Shown here: piece by piece, positions 8,667 through 17,242 of the stretch
How the letters are laid out: every line of letters starts with the position of its first letter
Position numbering within the stretch: the first letter of the stretch is position 1
Origin: Acidimicrobium ferrooxidans
Lineage (GTDB): Bacteria; Actinomycetota; Geothermincolia; Fen-727; Anoxymicrobiaceae
DNA: 64,000 bases
Assembly (NCBI GenBank): GCA_020723485.1
Contig: DYIU01000001.1
Span: 693,850-757,849, forward strand
Direction: 5' to 3'
The notes under the pieces: generated by a model
Seen by the model: only the letters and a program-made list of their open reading frames with translations
Told to the model about the DNA's origin: nothing
Database searches by the model: none
Translations under genes and position numbers: made by a program

Positions 8667-10003
8667 AGCGCAGGGCCCTGGTACTGGTCATGGTCGCGGT
8701 CGCCCTCCTGCTCATCGCGGCTACCATAAAATCCGGCTGGCTGTACCTGGTCGCGAGCGTCCTCTTCTCCCTTGTGATCCTGAGCGCGCTCTCGGGCCGC
8801 CTGGCCAACCGCAGGGTGGAGATAGGGAGGGAATGCCCGGGCGAGGCGTTCGAGGGCGAGCCGTTCCCGGTCGCCCTCAAGGTGCGTAACAGGGGCAGGC
8901 TCACCAGGTACTTTCTCCTCCTCGAGGACATGGCGTTCGAGCGCCCGCGCAAGGTGAGTTTCGCGAGGTCCGTGAGGGAGCACCGGGCCGAGATGAGAGT
9001 TGCGCGCGAGACCGGCGTCTCCCGCGCGCCCGAGCCCCGGGATAAGTCGCCCCACTCCGCGACCGCCGCGGTCGAGAGTGTGGCGCCCGGTACCGAGGTC
9101 TCGGTCGAGTACGAGCTCAGCGCCCCCCGCCGCGGGGTCTTCACGCGCGCCGACATCAGGGTGAGCTCGGGCGGTGTCTTCGGGGCCGCAGGCTCCTCGA
9201 GGGTGCTGAGTGTCGCGGCCCCGATGGTGGTCTACCCACGGGTCAGCCCGCTGGTCCATTTCCCGTTCGAGCCGCGCAGCATGGCCGCTCCCCTCGAGTC
9301 GTTCGAGTGGTCGCGCAAGGGCATCGGGCAGGACTACTACGGCGTGCGGGAGTACGTGCACGGCGACTCCCTAAAGCACATACACTGGAGGTCGAGCGCC
9401 CGCCAGCGCGAGCTCATTGTGAAGGAGTACCAGCAGGAGTACCGGCCGTTCGCGGGGCTGGTGGTGCTGCTGGGGGAGCCCGGTCACAGCGACGGGAACA
9501 CGAACAGCCTCGAGGACGGGCTGAGGTGCGCCGCCTCCATCCTCAATTACTACGAGGCTATGGGCAGCAAGCCGCGGCTGGTGGTCCCGGGTGACGGGGG
9601 CTTCGAGGTCCTGCGCGAAGCGACGCTCTACGGGGGCCTGGCGGCCCTGGCCGCTTACTCGCCTTACCGGTGGCCGTCCGCAGGGACGGGCGGAAACGGG
9701 CTGCTCGAGGCTATGTCGCTGGTGCGGGCGGCCCTGGTGCCCGGCTCGACCGTATCCGTCGTCACAAACGCGCCGGTCGAGCAGGTGGCCTCGGTGGTGG
9801 AAGCCGCCCCAGACGTCGAGGGGGCGAGCCTCGTGGTGGTCCTGGACGGGTCCTACGGGGGAGGGTGGGACACCGGCGATTCACTGCTCGAGGTTGCCAA
9901 GCTGGAGGGCGCGGCGTCGCGCCGTCTCAACCTGTTCGTCATGACGATGGGGCAGGAGATAGGTGAATGTTTGAGCGAGCCGTTGAGTCTTACCGCGCGA
10001 TGA
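8663..10003 (+). CDS. DUF58-domain membrane protein
   Basis: A 446-residue protein with two closely spaced N-terminal hydrophobic segments (about residues 3-40) and the DUF58 signature REYVHGDSLKHIHW followed by RSSARQRELIVKEY. DUF58 proteins have a von Willebrand-like fold and accompany MoxR ATPases. The start is a TTG that overlaps the MoxR stop (TTGA), with GGCGAGGAG upstream, so translation is coupled. It overlaps the next gene by 37 bases. The role, probably at the cytoplasmic membrane with MoxR, is inferred from context. Confidence 0.88.
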   Translation: MKRRALVLVMVAVALLLIAATIKSGWLYLVASVLFSLVILSALSGRLANRRVEIGRECPGEAFEGEPFPVALKVRNRGRLTRYFLLLEDMAFERPRKVSFARSVREHRAEMRVARETGVSRAPEPRDKSPHSATAAVESVAPGTEVSVEYELSAPRRGVFTRADIRVSSGGVFGAAGSSRVLSVAAPMVVYPRVSPLVHFPFEPRSMAAPLESFEWSRKGIGQDYYGVREYVHGDSLKHIHWRSSARQRELIVKEYQQEYRPFAGLVVLLGEPGHSDGNTNSLEDGLRCAASILNYYEAMGSKPRLVVPGDGGFEVLREATLYGGLAALAAYSPYRWPSAGTGGNGLLEAMSLVRAALVPGSTVSVVTNAPVEQVASVVEAAPDVEGASLVVVLDGSYGGGWDTGDSLLEVAKLEGAASRRLNLFVMTMGQEIGECLSEPLSLTAR

Positions 10004-12150
10004 ACCGGGGCGGCACCCCGGAGGACTCGAAGAGCTTCCGGGTCGCCGTCGCGGTCACCGTGCTCATAAGCGTCTTCGCCGCCGTGAGGTTCGGCGCGGT
10101 CGGCTGGCCCGCCGGCATCGCGGTGATGACTGGCGTGGTCGCGGGCTCTTACCTCTCCTACAGGTGGCGGCGGAAGGACAACCTACTGTTGAAGCTCGTG
10201 CTGAGCGTGCTCCTGCTGGTGGTGTTCGCGCTGTTCTGGACGGAACTCGGCGGCTCAATCCACGATCTGCGCTACCCGCTGGTGAGGCTTTTCCTCTGGC
10301 TGCAGGTGCTCCACTCCTTTGACCTCCCCACCAGGCGCGACCTCGACTTCTCGCTGGTGAGCGCGGCCATTCTCATAGCGTTCGCCGGGTCCCTCAGCAC
10401 CTCGAGTGACTTCCTTCTCGTGCTGGTCCCGTTCTTCGGGTCGGGGCTCGTCGCGCTGTACCTCGGCCACCGCTCCGGCCTGAAGGCGGGCGCCGACGTT
10501 GTCGCCTCAGGCACGGGGCGTTCTCCAGTCTGGCGGCTCGTGCTCACCGGGTTCGTGCTTGTCCCGCTCGTGCTGGGGTTCTTCATGGTGCTGCCGCGCC
10601 TACCCGGCTTCAACTCTTACTACCTGCCGGTCTCCGATTCGGATTCGGCGAGGCGGGATTTCACCGCGATCATCCGCAACCCCGGGTACGAGGATTACCC
10701 CGACGAGTTCCCGGACAGGCCTCTGCCTTACAACCCCAACGCGTACTTCGGGTTCAACAAGTTCATGGACCTGAGGGTAAGGGGCATACCGGCGGATGTC
10801 ACGGTGATGAAGGTGCGAAGCGACATGCCGGCCTACTGGAGGTCCACGGCTTTCGACCGGTTCCTCGGCAACGGGTGGGAGAACACGGAGAGCCGCAGGG
10901 ACATGGAGGAGATATACTCCGATTCGCTGCCGCTCACCCTTAGCTACCCGGATGAGATAGGCCGCTACCGCACGAGAGAGCTCGTCCAGACTTTCTTCAT
11001 AGAGGGCGAGCTTCCCAACACCATGTTCGCGGCTTACATCGCCAGGGACGCGTTCTTCCCGACCAGGGTCCTCAAGACGGACTCCCTCATGACGGTGCTC
11101 ACGCCGCTCCAGCTTGACCCGGGCCTCATCTACACGGTGGTGTCGGAGGTGAGCGACGTCGAGCCGGAGGTCCTGAGGGAAGGGCGCGCATGGGGCAGCG
11201 TCCCCCCGGAGCTGCTCGCCAGGTACACGCAACTCCCCGGGATGTCGCCCGCGGTCAAAGACCTGGCCCTGCAGGTGACCGCGGGCCGGACTAGCCAGTA
11301 CGACCAGGTGGTCGCCATTTCCGACTACCTCAAGCAGACCTACCCCTACGACCTGGATACGCCGAAGCAGGGCGACGCACAGAACACCGTCGAGTTCTTC
11401 CTCTTCGAGGCGAAGAAAGGGTACTGTGAGCACTTCGCCACGGCGATGGCGGTGATGTGCAGGTCCATCGGGATCCCGGCGAGGGTAGCCGTCGGATTTG
11501 ACACCGGCGAGTACAACTCGCTGACCGGCTACTACGAGGTCAGCGGCAGGGACGCCCACGCGTGGGTCGAGGTCTACTTCCCGGTGTTCGGCTGGATCGA
11601 GTTCGACCCGACCCCGGGCTGGTCGGACCCGTCCGAACTGAAGGAGACGAACAGCACCTGGTCGGGGTTCGCGCTGCTCAGGAACATCGGTAAGGCGATA
11701 GCGGACGCGCTACCGGCCGGATGGGCACGGGCGGCCTGGTCGGGGGTCAAGACCGCCGCGGACGGGGTGGCGGGCTTCGTTACCCGGTTCTGGCCCTGGC
11801 TTGTCGGGATCACGCTGGCCGCGGCGGCGCTTGCGCTGTTGAGGCGCTACAGGCCCCGCCGGGGGAGGGCCCCGGGGCCCGCCGGAGGCGATGGAGGCCC
11901 GCGCGAGACCGCCTTCGAGATGTTCGCCAGGATGGCGGCGGCGCTGGAGCGCAGGGGAGTGGCCAGGCGTCCCGCTCAAACGCCGGTCGAGTACGGTCAC
12001 GAGGCGGACCGGCGGCTGGGCCTAGCGGGGATCGCCGGCATGGCGGCCGCGCTGTTCGATCGGGCGAGGTTCGCGAAAGAACCCACAGCAGAAGACCTGG
12101 CCGCCCTCGGCCGGGCCGTCGACGCGGTCATAAATGGGGGTCACGTCTGA
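9967..12150 (+). CDS. TgpA-type membrane transglutaminase
   Basis: A 727-residue membrane protein. N-terminal helices (DUF3488-like, about residues 20-220) lead to an external transglutaminase core with Cys in KKGYCEHFATAM, His in GRDAHAWVEVYF and Asp in IEFDPTPG. A further helix (about 600-620) and a cytoplasmic DUF4129-like tail follow. The full Cys-His-Asp triad suggests an active thiol enzyme acting outside the membrane. The last few codons (INGGHV) lie inside the inverted-repeat element at 12137, which supplies the stop codon, so the natural C-terminus has been replaced or extended by the repeat. Confidence 0.9.
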   Translation: MFERAVESYRAMNRGGTPEDSKSFRVAVAVTVLISVFAAVRFGAVGWPAGIAVMTGVVAGSYLSYRWRRKDNLLLKLVLSVLLLVVFALFWTELGGSIHDLRYPLVRLFLWLQVLHSFDLPTRRDLDFSLVSAAILIAFAGSLSTSSDFLLVLVPFFGSGLVALYLGHRSGLKAGADVVASGTGRSPVWRLVLTGFVLVPLVLGFFMVLPRLPGFNSYYLPVSDSDSARRDFTAIIRNPGYEDYPDEFPDRPLPYNPNAYFGFNKFMDLRVRGIPADVTVMKVRSDMPAYWRSTAFDRFLGNGWENTESRRDMEEIYSDSLPLTLSYPDEIGRYRTRELVQTFFIEGELPNTMFAAYIARDAFFPTRVLKTDSLMTVLTPLQLDPGLIYTVVSEVSDVEPEVLREGRAWGSVPPELLARYTQLPGMSPAVKDLALQVTAGRTSQYDQVVAISDYLKQTYPYDLDTPKQGDAQNTVEFFLFEAKKGYCEHFATAMAVMCRSIGIPARVAVGFDTGEYNSLTGYYEVSGRDAHAWVEVYFPVFGWIEFDPTPGWSDPSELKETNSTWSGFALLRNIGKAIADALPAGWARAAWSGVKTAADGVAGFVTRFWPWLVGITLAAAALALLRRYRPRRGRAPGPAGGDGGPRETAFEMFARMAAALERRGVARRPAQTPVEYGHEADRRLGLAGIAGMAAALFDRARFAKEPTAEDLAALGRAVDAVINGGHV

Positions 12151-12210
12151 TCTTATGACCCTGGATTTTCCACGGCCACCAGCCCCGGTCATAAAATCAG
12201 ACGTTACCCC
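12137..12210. repeat. REPIN-like element (diverged pair of arms)
   Basis: Arms at 12137-12160 (from GGGGTCACGTCTGAT) and 12187-12210 are inverted repeats matching at 22 of 24 bases. It is a variant of the GGGGTCAGGTC family in this window. It contains the stop codon of the TgpA gene and ends six bases before the thiolase stop at 12217. Confidence 0.75.
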
Positions 12211-12216
12211 AGTCTA

Positions 12217-13392
12217 TTACAGGCGTTCCAGGATGATGGCGGTGCCCTGGCCGCCGCCGATGCACATGGTGGCGAGCCCGTAGGTCTTGTCCCGGTCGCG
12301 GAGCTCGTCGATGAGGCTGTAGGTTATGCGGTTGCCGGTCGCCCCGACCGGGTGCCCGTAAGCCACCGCGCCGCCCCAGATGTTCACGGTCTCCGGGTCC
12401 AGGCCGAGCTCGCGCTCGCAGTACAGGTACTGCGCCGAGAAGGCCTCGTTTATCTCCCACAGGTCTATGTCGGAGACCTTCATGCCGGCCCTTTCGAGGG
12501 CCTTGCGGGAGGAGGGGACCGGGCCGTATCCCATGTACTCAGGCGGGCATGCCGCAACCGCGAAATCGACGATTCTTGCGAGAGGCTTTATCCCCTCGGC
12601 CTTTGCCCGGGATTCCGACATTATTATGACGGCGCTGGCTCCATCGTTTATGCCGGACGCGTTCGCCGCGGTCACGGTGCCGCCCTCCTTGAAAGCAGGC
12701 TTGAGAGAAGCGAGCTTCTCGAGCGGGGTGTCCTTCGGGTGCTCATCCGTGTCAAAGACGCGAACGGACTTGCGCTCTCTGACCTCCACCGGGAGTATCT
12801 GCGGCCCGAGCTTGCCGTCCGCTATCGCCTGGAGCGCCCGGCGGTTGGACTCGAACGCGTGCTTGTCCTGGTCTTCACGGGTGATGCCGTGCTTCTCCAC
12901 TATGTTCTCGGCGGTCAGGCCCATGATGAGCTGGGTGTGCGGGTCGATAAGGACCTCCCATAGGCTGTCGATGAACCGGACGTCCTTCATCCGCGCGCCG
13001 TAACGCATGTCACGGGAGATGTAAGGGGTGCTGCTCATCACCTCGACGCCGCCCGCCAGGATGATGCTGTCCTCGCCGAGCATTATCTGCCTGGAGCCGG
13101 CGAATATGGACTGCATGCCGGAGCCGCATCCGCGGATGACCGTGTGGGCCGGAACGGTATTCGGTATCCCGGCCGCCAGCGCGGCTCCCCTGGGGACCAG
13201 GTTGTTCTCGTCGGTGCGTGGGATGACCTGCCCGAATATCACCTCGTCCAGCATGTCACCCGTCAGCCCTGCGCGGTCCAGCACCTCGATTATCATCAGC
13301 TTCGCCAGTTCTGTGGGTGTCATGTCCTTGAGAGAGCCGCCGAACGACCCGAACGCGGTCCTCACACCTGCTACGATTACGACATTCTCCAC
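12217..13392 (-). CDS. Acetyl-CoA acetyltransferase / thiolase
   Basis: A 391-residue thiolase that condenses or cleaves acyl-CoAs. The nucleophilic Cys89 is in RGCGSGMQ, the NEAFSAQ loop is present, His is in YGHPVGATG and the second catalytic Cys is in CIGGGQG near the C-terminus. The family length is about 390, so it is complete. The GTG start has AAGGAGG six bases upstream. It stands alone, so degradation and biosynthetic (acetoacetyl-CoA) roles cannot be separated. A second thiolase at 43986 is clearly part of a beta-oxidation pair, so this one may act elsewhere. Confidence 0.9.
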   Translation of the reverse strand: MENVVIVAGVRTAFGSFGGSLKDMTPTELAKLMIIEVLDRAGLTGDMLDEVIFGQVIPRTDENNLVPRGAALAAGIPNTVPAHTVIRGCGSGMQSIFAGSRQIMLGEDSIILAGGVEVMSSTPYISRDMRYGARMKDVRFIDSLWEVLIDPHTQLIMGLTAENIVEKHGITREDQDKHAFESNRRALQAIADGKLGPQILPVEVRERKSVRVFDTDEHPKDTPLEKLASLKPAFKEGGTVTAANASGINDGASAVIIMSESRAKAEGIKPLARIVDFAVAACPPEYMGYGPVPSSRKALERAGMKVSDIDLWEINEAFSAQYLYCERELGLDPETVNIWGGAVAYGHPVGATGNRITYSLIDELRDRDKTYGLATMCIGGGQGTAIILERL

Positions 13393-13506
13393 CGGAGCCT
13401 CCTTGTAGCGCTTCCGAAATAAGAAATGACCGGGCCGTCATGGCAACAGCCTGTTCGGCCAGTATTCTATATCCAGCCCGGGGGCAGGGCAAACATGGAA
13501 TCCCAT

Positions 13507-13537
13507 AAAAAAACGGCGCCCGTTGAAGGGCGCCGTT
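13507..13537 (-). terminator. Intrinsic terminator after veg
   Basis: On the minus strand, a ten-base-pair stem (AACGGCGCCC and its complement) closes a six-base loop and runs directly into seven T residues. It lies 17 bases past the veg stop. Confidence 0.9.
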
Positions 13538-13553
13538 CCAGCGAATGTCTCGT

Positions 13554-13844
13554 CTAGCTGCTGAGCCAGTCGAAAAGACCCTCGTCCGTCTCCGGGTGCG
13601 AGAGCTCGACCGTGCGAGTGATGATGTCGGCGTAGCTGTAGGAAACCCTCTGGCTGGGCGAGGCCTTGGTCTCGACCCTGACCACGAAAACGTGGGGGTA
13701 GGTCTCCTCGAGGACGGCCATGTTCTCGATGACGATCTTGCGTCCCTTGTTGGCGCGGACCTTGAGCTTGGTGCCGAGGCATTCGTTGAGGTCGTCGCGG
13801 ATTCTCTTCATCACGTTCATCTGCAGGGGCTCGGAGTTTCTCAA
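13554..13844 (-). CDS. veg: Veg family protein
   Basis: A 96-residue protein of the Veg (DUF1021) family, known mostly from Firmicutes, where it affects biofilm formation through an unresolved route. The signature is clear: LKVRANKGRK, then LEETYPHVFVV and RVSYSYADII. The protein is small and soluble with no signal. A TTG start at 13844 is chosen because GGAAGGTG lies just upstream; an in-frame ATG at 13820 is the alternative. It is monocistronic, with a perfect promoter and a strong terminator, implying high expression. Confidence 0.85.
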   Translation of the reverse strand: MRNSEPLQMNVMKRIRDDLNECLGTKLKVRANKGRKIVIENMAVLEETYPHVFVVRVETKASPSQRVSYSYADIITRTVELSHPETDEGLFDWLSS

Positions 13845-13887
13845 TTTTCACCTTCCAGCTTCGGTTCGGGCAAAAAGTGGCGCGATT

Positions 13888-13916
13888 ATTATATTTGAAT
13901 TGGCAAAAAATGTCAA
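13888..13916 (-). promoter_or_regulatory. Consensus housekeeping promoter of veg
   Basis: On the minus strand, TTGACA (13916-13911), exactly 17 bases and TATAAT (13893-13888). Both hexamers match the primary sigma-factor consensus perfectly. The start site would be about 35 bases before the TTG. The bases between here and 14005 hold nothing else recognisable. Confidence 0.85.
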
Positions 13917-14004
13917 CATCTGTGGCCGGCGGGTACTGATCCGTGCCTGGCTGTTCCTTGGGTTGCGGCCCCAGAAGTGGTAGCGACCCGCGTCCCCCGC
14001 GTCC

Positions 14005-14925
14005 CTATACTTCAGTCCCGCACTTCGTGCAGAACTTCCGGCCGGGCTTTACGCGGGCCCCGCACTTGCGGCAGAACTTCTTTGCCTTCGGCGGCTGCTC
14101 CGCGGCCGGCGCGGGCTCTGGCGCAGGGGCGGCAGCGGCCGCCGGACCCGTCGTCTCAGGGGGCGCCTGGACCGCGGCGGATGCAAGAGTGGCCGGGACA
14201 GGCTCGGGCGCGGGAGCCGCCACGCCGGCTGTCGGGGCTTCGGGCTTCCGCCTTATGACGAGCACAAGCCCGGTCCCGAACGCCAGGGTCATGACGGCGA
14301 AGACTATTGAGAGCAGGGTCTTGTTCTCGCTGAAGAACCCCATCTGGGCGGAGGCGGGGGGCATGTCGTAGAGCACTGCCGATTCCTCGGCGTCGTAGCG
14401 AGCGTTGGACGCGGAGCCGGGAAGCTCTATCACCGTCCTGGTCAGGATCACCTGGTCGGTGAAGAGCGTGAACTCGCTGTTGATGGTGGACTTTTCCTCG
14501 AAGGTGAAGACCTTGCCGTCCTCGTCCTTGGGCTTCTCGGGGAGGCCGTAGACTGCGAACCTGCCCTTCTCGTTGTAGACAAAGCCCGGCTTGTCGTACG
14601 TAAGGACCACGGAGCGCTTGGCGTCGTCGAGGTCCGTCTTGAAGTCGACGAGCTCGCCGGTGTTGTCCACGGTTGTGAACCGCCTGGTCAGGAACCCGCG
14701 GTTGTCCTTCTCCACCTTCTTTATCTCCGCGTAATCGTCCTTCTGGTAGGTGATGGTGTCGACGATATGGCCGTCGCCGACCTCGTTGATTATCACCCTG
14801 TATTCCTCGTTGATCGTCGGGGCTTCTTCCTCCTGGGCCAGGCAGAGCCCGGCTGCGAGGACGACAGCCGTAATGACCAGGGCCGCCGCAATGAATATCC
14901 TGAAGGCGTTCTTGCGCTTTACCAT
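14005..14925 (-). CDS. Secreted/membrane protein with C-terminal double zinc ribbon
   Basis: A 306-residue protein: N-terminal signal or anchor (KRKNAFRIFIAAALVIT...), an extracellular beta-rich region of about 190 residues, a transmembrane helix near residue 210, a Pro/Ala-rich linker, and a C-terminal pair of CxxC motifs (FCRKCG and FCTKCG) on the far side. No family is recognised for the external part. The ATG at 14925 overlaps the stop of the upstream gene, so the two are translationally coupled. A zinc ribbon after a Pro/Ala linker recurs in the protein at 17243. Function unknown. Confidence 0.72.
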   Translation of the reverse strand: MVKRKNAFRIFIAAALVITAVVLAAGLCLAQEEEAPTINEEYRVIINEVGDGHIVDTITYQKDDYAEIKKVEKDNRGFLTRRFTTVDNTGELVDFKTDLDDAKRSVVLTYDKPGFVYNEKGRFAVYGLPEKPKDEDGKVFTFEEKSTINSEFTLFTDQVILTRTVIELPGSASNARYDAEESAVLYDMPPASAQMGFFSENKTLLSIVFAVMTLAFGTGLVLVIRRKPEAPTAGVAAPAPEPVPATLASAAVQAPPETTGPAAAAAPAPEPAPAAEQPPKAKKFCRKCGARVKPGRKFCTKCGTEV

Positions 14926-16025
14926 GCCGGCATCACCCCCGCCTGCCACCAGTAGCCAGGGTCGATCATGATTATCTCACCGCTCTCCTGGGCGCCGTTT
15001 ATCTCTTCGCTGGCGATGTCGATGCACTCGCTCGAGCTCACTTCGCCTGACACTATGTCGCCGTGCTTTGCGATGGCGTAGTCCTTGTCGATGAACGTGG
15101 ACTCGATGGCGTAGAGGTCGCCGCTCTCGGGCAGTTCCACCAGCGGGATGGCGTGCCCGGGGATGAGGGCGACGTACGACTTCACCCCTATGGCCTCCAT
15201 GAGCGCGCTCATGGCGACGGCGAGGTCGAGGCACGTGCCCGATTTGCGCTCGATAGTCTCACGCGGGTACTGCACGTACTGGGCGGCAGACCCGGCCCAG
15301 AACCCCTCGGGCTCCATGATGTACTCGACACCCTCGGCTCGCAGCATGTCGAAGCATCTCTTGAACGCCTCGAGGGCGTCGTCATCGCTTGCGCGGGTCT
15401 CGAGGCCGCCCCCGACCGTGTTGGCGAACGCCTTTGTGCTCTCTTCGTTCGGCGTGATAAATGCCGCAATGAACCTGTAGTTATCGAACTCGTCTGAGAA
15501 AGTGACCCTGTCTTCCTCGGGAAGGCTCGTGAACACGAAGTCGTTCCTGCCCAGCAGGAATATCTTCTGGTAGTCCTTGGCGGGCTTCGCGAGGCCCCGG
15601 TAGTCGTACTGCATGACGAGTTCGACTGGGGTCTTCGTGGTGATGGCCTTCACCTGCTCTTCGTCCAGGGTGGGCCAGCAGTAGTCGCGGATCGTCTGAC
15701 CGGGGCGGATCTCCGGGTACTCCTCTCCGGAAGTCCAGTCCGTGAGGTCTCCCACCTTGTAGGAGATCTTGAAGTCGTAGACCGGCATCTTGCCGGTGTT
15801 CTTTATGAGTGTCTTCGCCACCCACATGTCCTGGCTGTCGTCGCCGTAGGTCTTGTAGGCCGCGGTCAGTATCTCCTCGCGTGTGATCAGCTTGACGTCC
15901 AGCTTGACCTTGCCGGGGTTGTAACCCGTCCCCTGCGCACTCACCGCGACCAGGAACAGGATGCCGGACGACGCGGTCATCACCGCCAGGAGGACCACAA
16001 GGACGGTCTTCACCTGCTTGCTCAT
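14919..16025 (-). CDS. Secreted transglutaminase-like protein
   Basis: A 368-residue exported protein. A signal-anchor (about residues 5-30) is followed by a beta-rich domain and then a transglutaminase-like core: Cys in KSGTCLDLAVAMSALM, His in IPGHAIPLV and an acidic residue in YAIEST. These fit the Cys-His-acid arrangement of papain-like transglutaminase folds found in bacterial surface proteins. The start is supported by GAAAGGAC. It overlaps the zinc-ribbon protein downstream, so the two are expressed together and may form a surface complex. Whether it is a protease, cross-linker or inactive domain is open. Confidence 0.75.
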   Translation of the reverse strand: MSKQVKTVLVVLLAVMTASSGILFLVAVSAQGTGYNPGKVKLDVKLITREEILTAAYKTYGDDSQDMWVAKTLIKNTGKMPVYDFKISYKVGDLTDWTSGEEYPEIRPGQTIRDYCWPTLDEEQVKAITTKTPVELVMQYDYRGLAKPAKDYQKIFLLGRNDFVFTSLPEEDRVTFSDEFDNYRFIAAFITPNEESTKAFANTVGGGLETRASDDDALEAFKRCFDMLRAEGVEYIMEPEGFWAGSAAQYVQYPRETIERKSGTCLDLAVAMSALMEAIGVKSYVALIPGHAIPLVELPESGDLYAIESTFIDKDYAIAKHGDIVSGEVSSSECIDIASEEINGAQESGEIIMIDPGYWWQAGVMPAW

Positions 16026-16113
16026 TAGCAGTCCTTTCGTGAAGGCGGTCAGGCTTGGCTAAAAGTATAACGACAAAGTGCCGTTAGAGGGCTCCAACCA
16101 AATGTTAACACAC

Positions 16114-16221
16114 GCAACATCGGGGTCAGGTCATTTTGTTGCATTTCAGTACCGCGGGAGCTCCAGTGCCCTGGCCTCTTCAGGATGGACCTGCAACAAA
16201 ATGACCTGACCCCGATGTTGC
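16114..16221. repeat. REPIN-like element, perfect 30-bp arms
   Basis: The arms at 16114-16143 and 16192-16221 are perfect 30-base inverted repeats containing GGGGTCAGGTC and TTTTGTTGCA, with 48 bases between. The right arm and spacer encode the last 13 residues and stop of the SDR protein at 16180. Confidence 0.88.
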
Positions 16222-17181
16222 GAAGCGGCAGGCCTCCTCGATCGCTGGAGCCAGGGGGCCGGGGGAGTAACCGAGTGACCGCTCGGCCTTCTCCGAGCTG
16301 TAGTACAGGGTCATGGAGGACACTCGAGCGAGCTCGCTCGAAAGACAGGGCCTGCGGCCGGTGAGCTTCCCCTTGAGTGAAGCACGCCTGCCGAGCGACA
16401 GCATCTTCTTCGTGTCGGCCTGATACTCCGGGGCCTGCACCCCGAGGGCCGAGGCGACCTTCCCCATGAGCTCGCGGTACGACATGTCGGCGCCCCCGAT
16501 GATGTAGCAGCTTCCCACGCTCCCCCTTCCCAGGGCCGTGAGGGCCGCGCCGGCGACGTCCGCGGCGGAGACGACGTTCACGCCGCCGGGGGGATACGGG
16601 CGCCTTCCGGACGAGACGTATTCGACGAGGGCCGTCACCGGTCCCCGGCCGGTCACGTCGGGACCTATCACAAGGGTAGGATTGATCACCACGCATCGGA
16701 GGCGGCCGTCGCTCGAATACCGCACCACCGACTCCTGCGCGTTCCTTGCCGCCACGACGCAGGACAGGCCACCCAGTTCCCCGTGAGAGGGGACGTCCTC
16801 GGTGCCGGGCTCCTCGAGGGTCCCGGGAGCGAACGAGAACGCCGAGCCGACGTGGACGAGACCTTCGACGCCGACCCGTGCCATCGCCACGAGGAGGTTT
16901 CGAGTCCCCTCGACTGTTAGTGACGGCGCAGCGGCACTTCGGGGAGACCAGTACGAGTCGTCGGAATCACAGTGGAAGACGGCCTGGACCCCCTGTAGCG
17001 AGTCCTGAAGCGACTCCGGGTCGAGCACGGACCCGTCGAAGCGCTCGAATTCGAGGCCGTCCAGCAGGACCGCGTCGTCATCCGGGTCGAGGAGTGCGCG
17101 TGCGATAAAGCCCTTCTCGACGAGGTGTCTCAAGAGGTGGCTGCCGGGCGTCCCGGAAGCCCCGGTGACGAGGACCTTCAA
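16180..17181 (-). CDS. SDR-family NAD(P)-binding protein with degenerate active site
   Basis: A 333-residue extended-SDR protein like dihydroflavonol reductases and 3-beta-HSD proteins. The nucleotide loop TGASGTPGSHLL is present near the N-terminus. Where the YxxSK catalytic motif is expected, the sequence is SCVVAARNAQES, so the tyrosine is missing and the lysine is replaced by arginine. It may therefore bind a dinucleotide without classical SDR catalysis. The TTG start is weakly supported. The final residues (ATSGSGHFVAGPS) are read from an inserted inverted repeat. Possible roles are a regulatory or binding protein, or a decaying gene. Confidence 0.75.
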   Translation of the reverse strand: MKVLVTGASGTPGSHLLRHLVEKGFIARALLDPDDDAVLLDGLEFERFDGSVLDPESLQDSLQGVQAVFHCDSDDSYWSPRSAAAPSLTVEGTRNLLVAMARVGVEGLVHVGSAFSFAPGTLEEPGTEDVPSHGELGGLSCVVAARNAQESVVRYSSDGRLRCVVINPTLVIGPDVTGRGPVTALVEYVSSGRRPYPPGGVNVVSAADVAGAALTALGRGSVGSCYIIGGADMSYRELMGKVASALGVQAPEYQADTKKMLSLGRRASLKGKLTGRRPCLSSELARVSSMTLYYSSEKAERSLGYSPGPLAPAIEEACRFATSGSGHFVAGPS

Positions 17182-17209
17182 GCCGTTCTACCGACCTTCG
17201 ACTCGAAAA

Positions 17210-17239
17210 TGCAACAAAGTGACCTGACCCCGGTTTTGC
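17210..17239 (-). repeat. Single REPIN-like arm
   Basis: One arm only, TGCAACAAAGTGACCTGACC and on to CGGTTTTGC, in the 61-base gap between the SDR start and the zinc-ribbon protein stop. No partner arm is nearby. Confidence 0.7.
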
Positions 17240-17242
17240 GTT

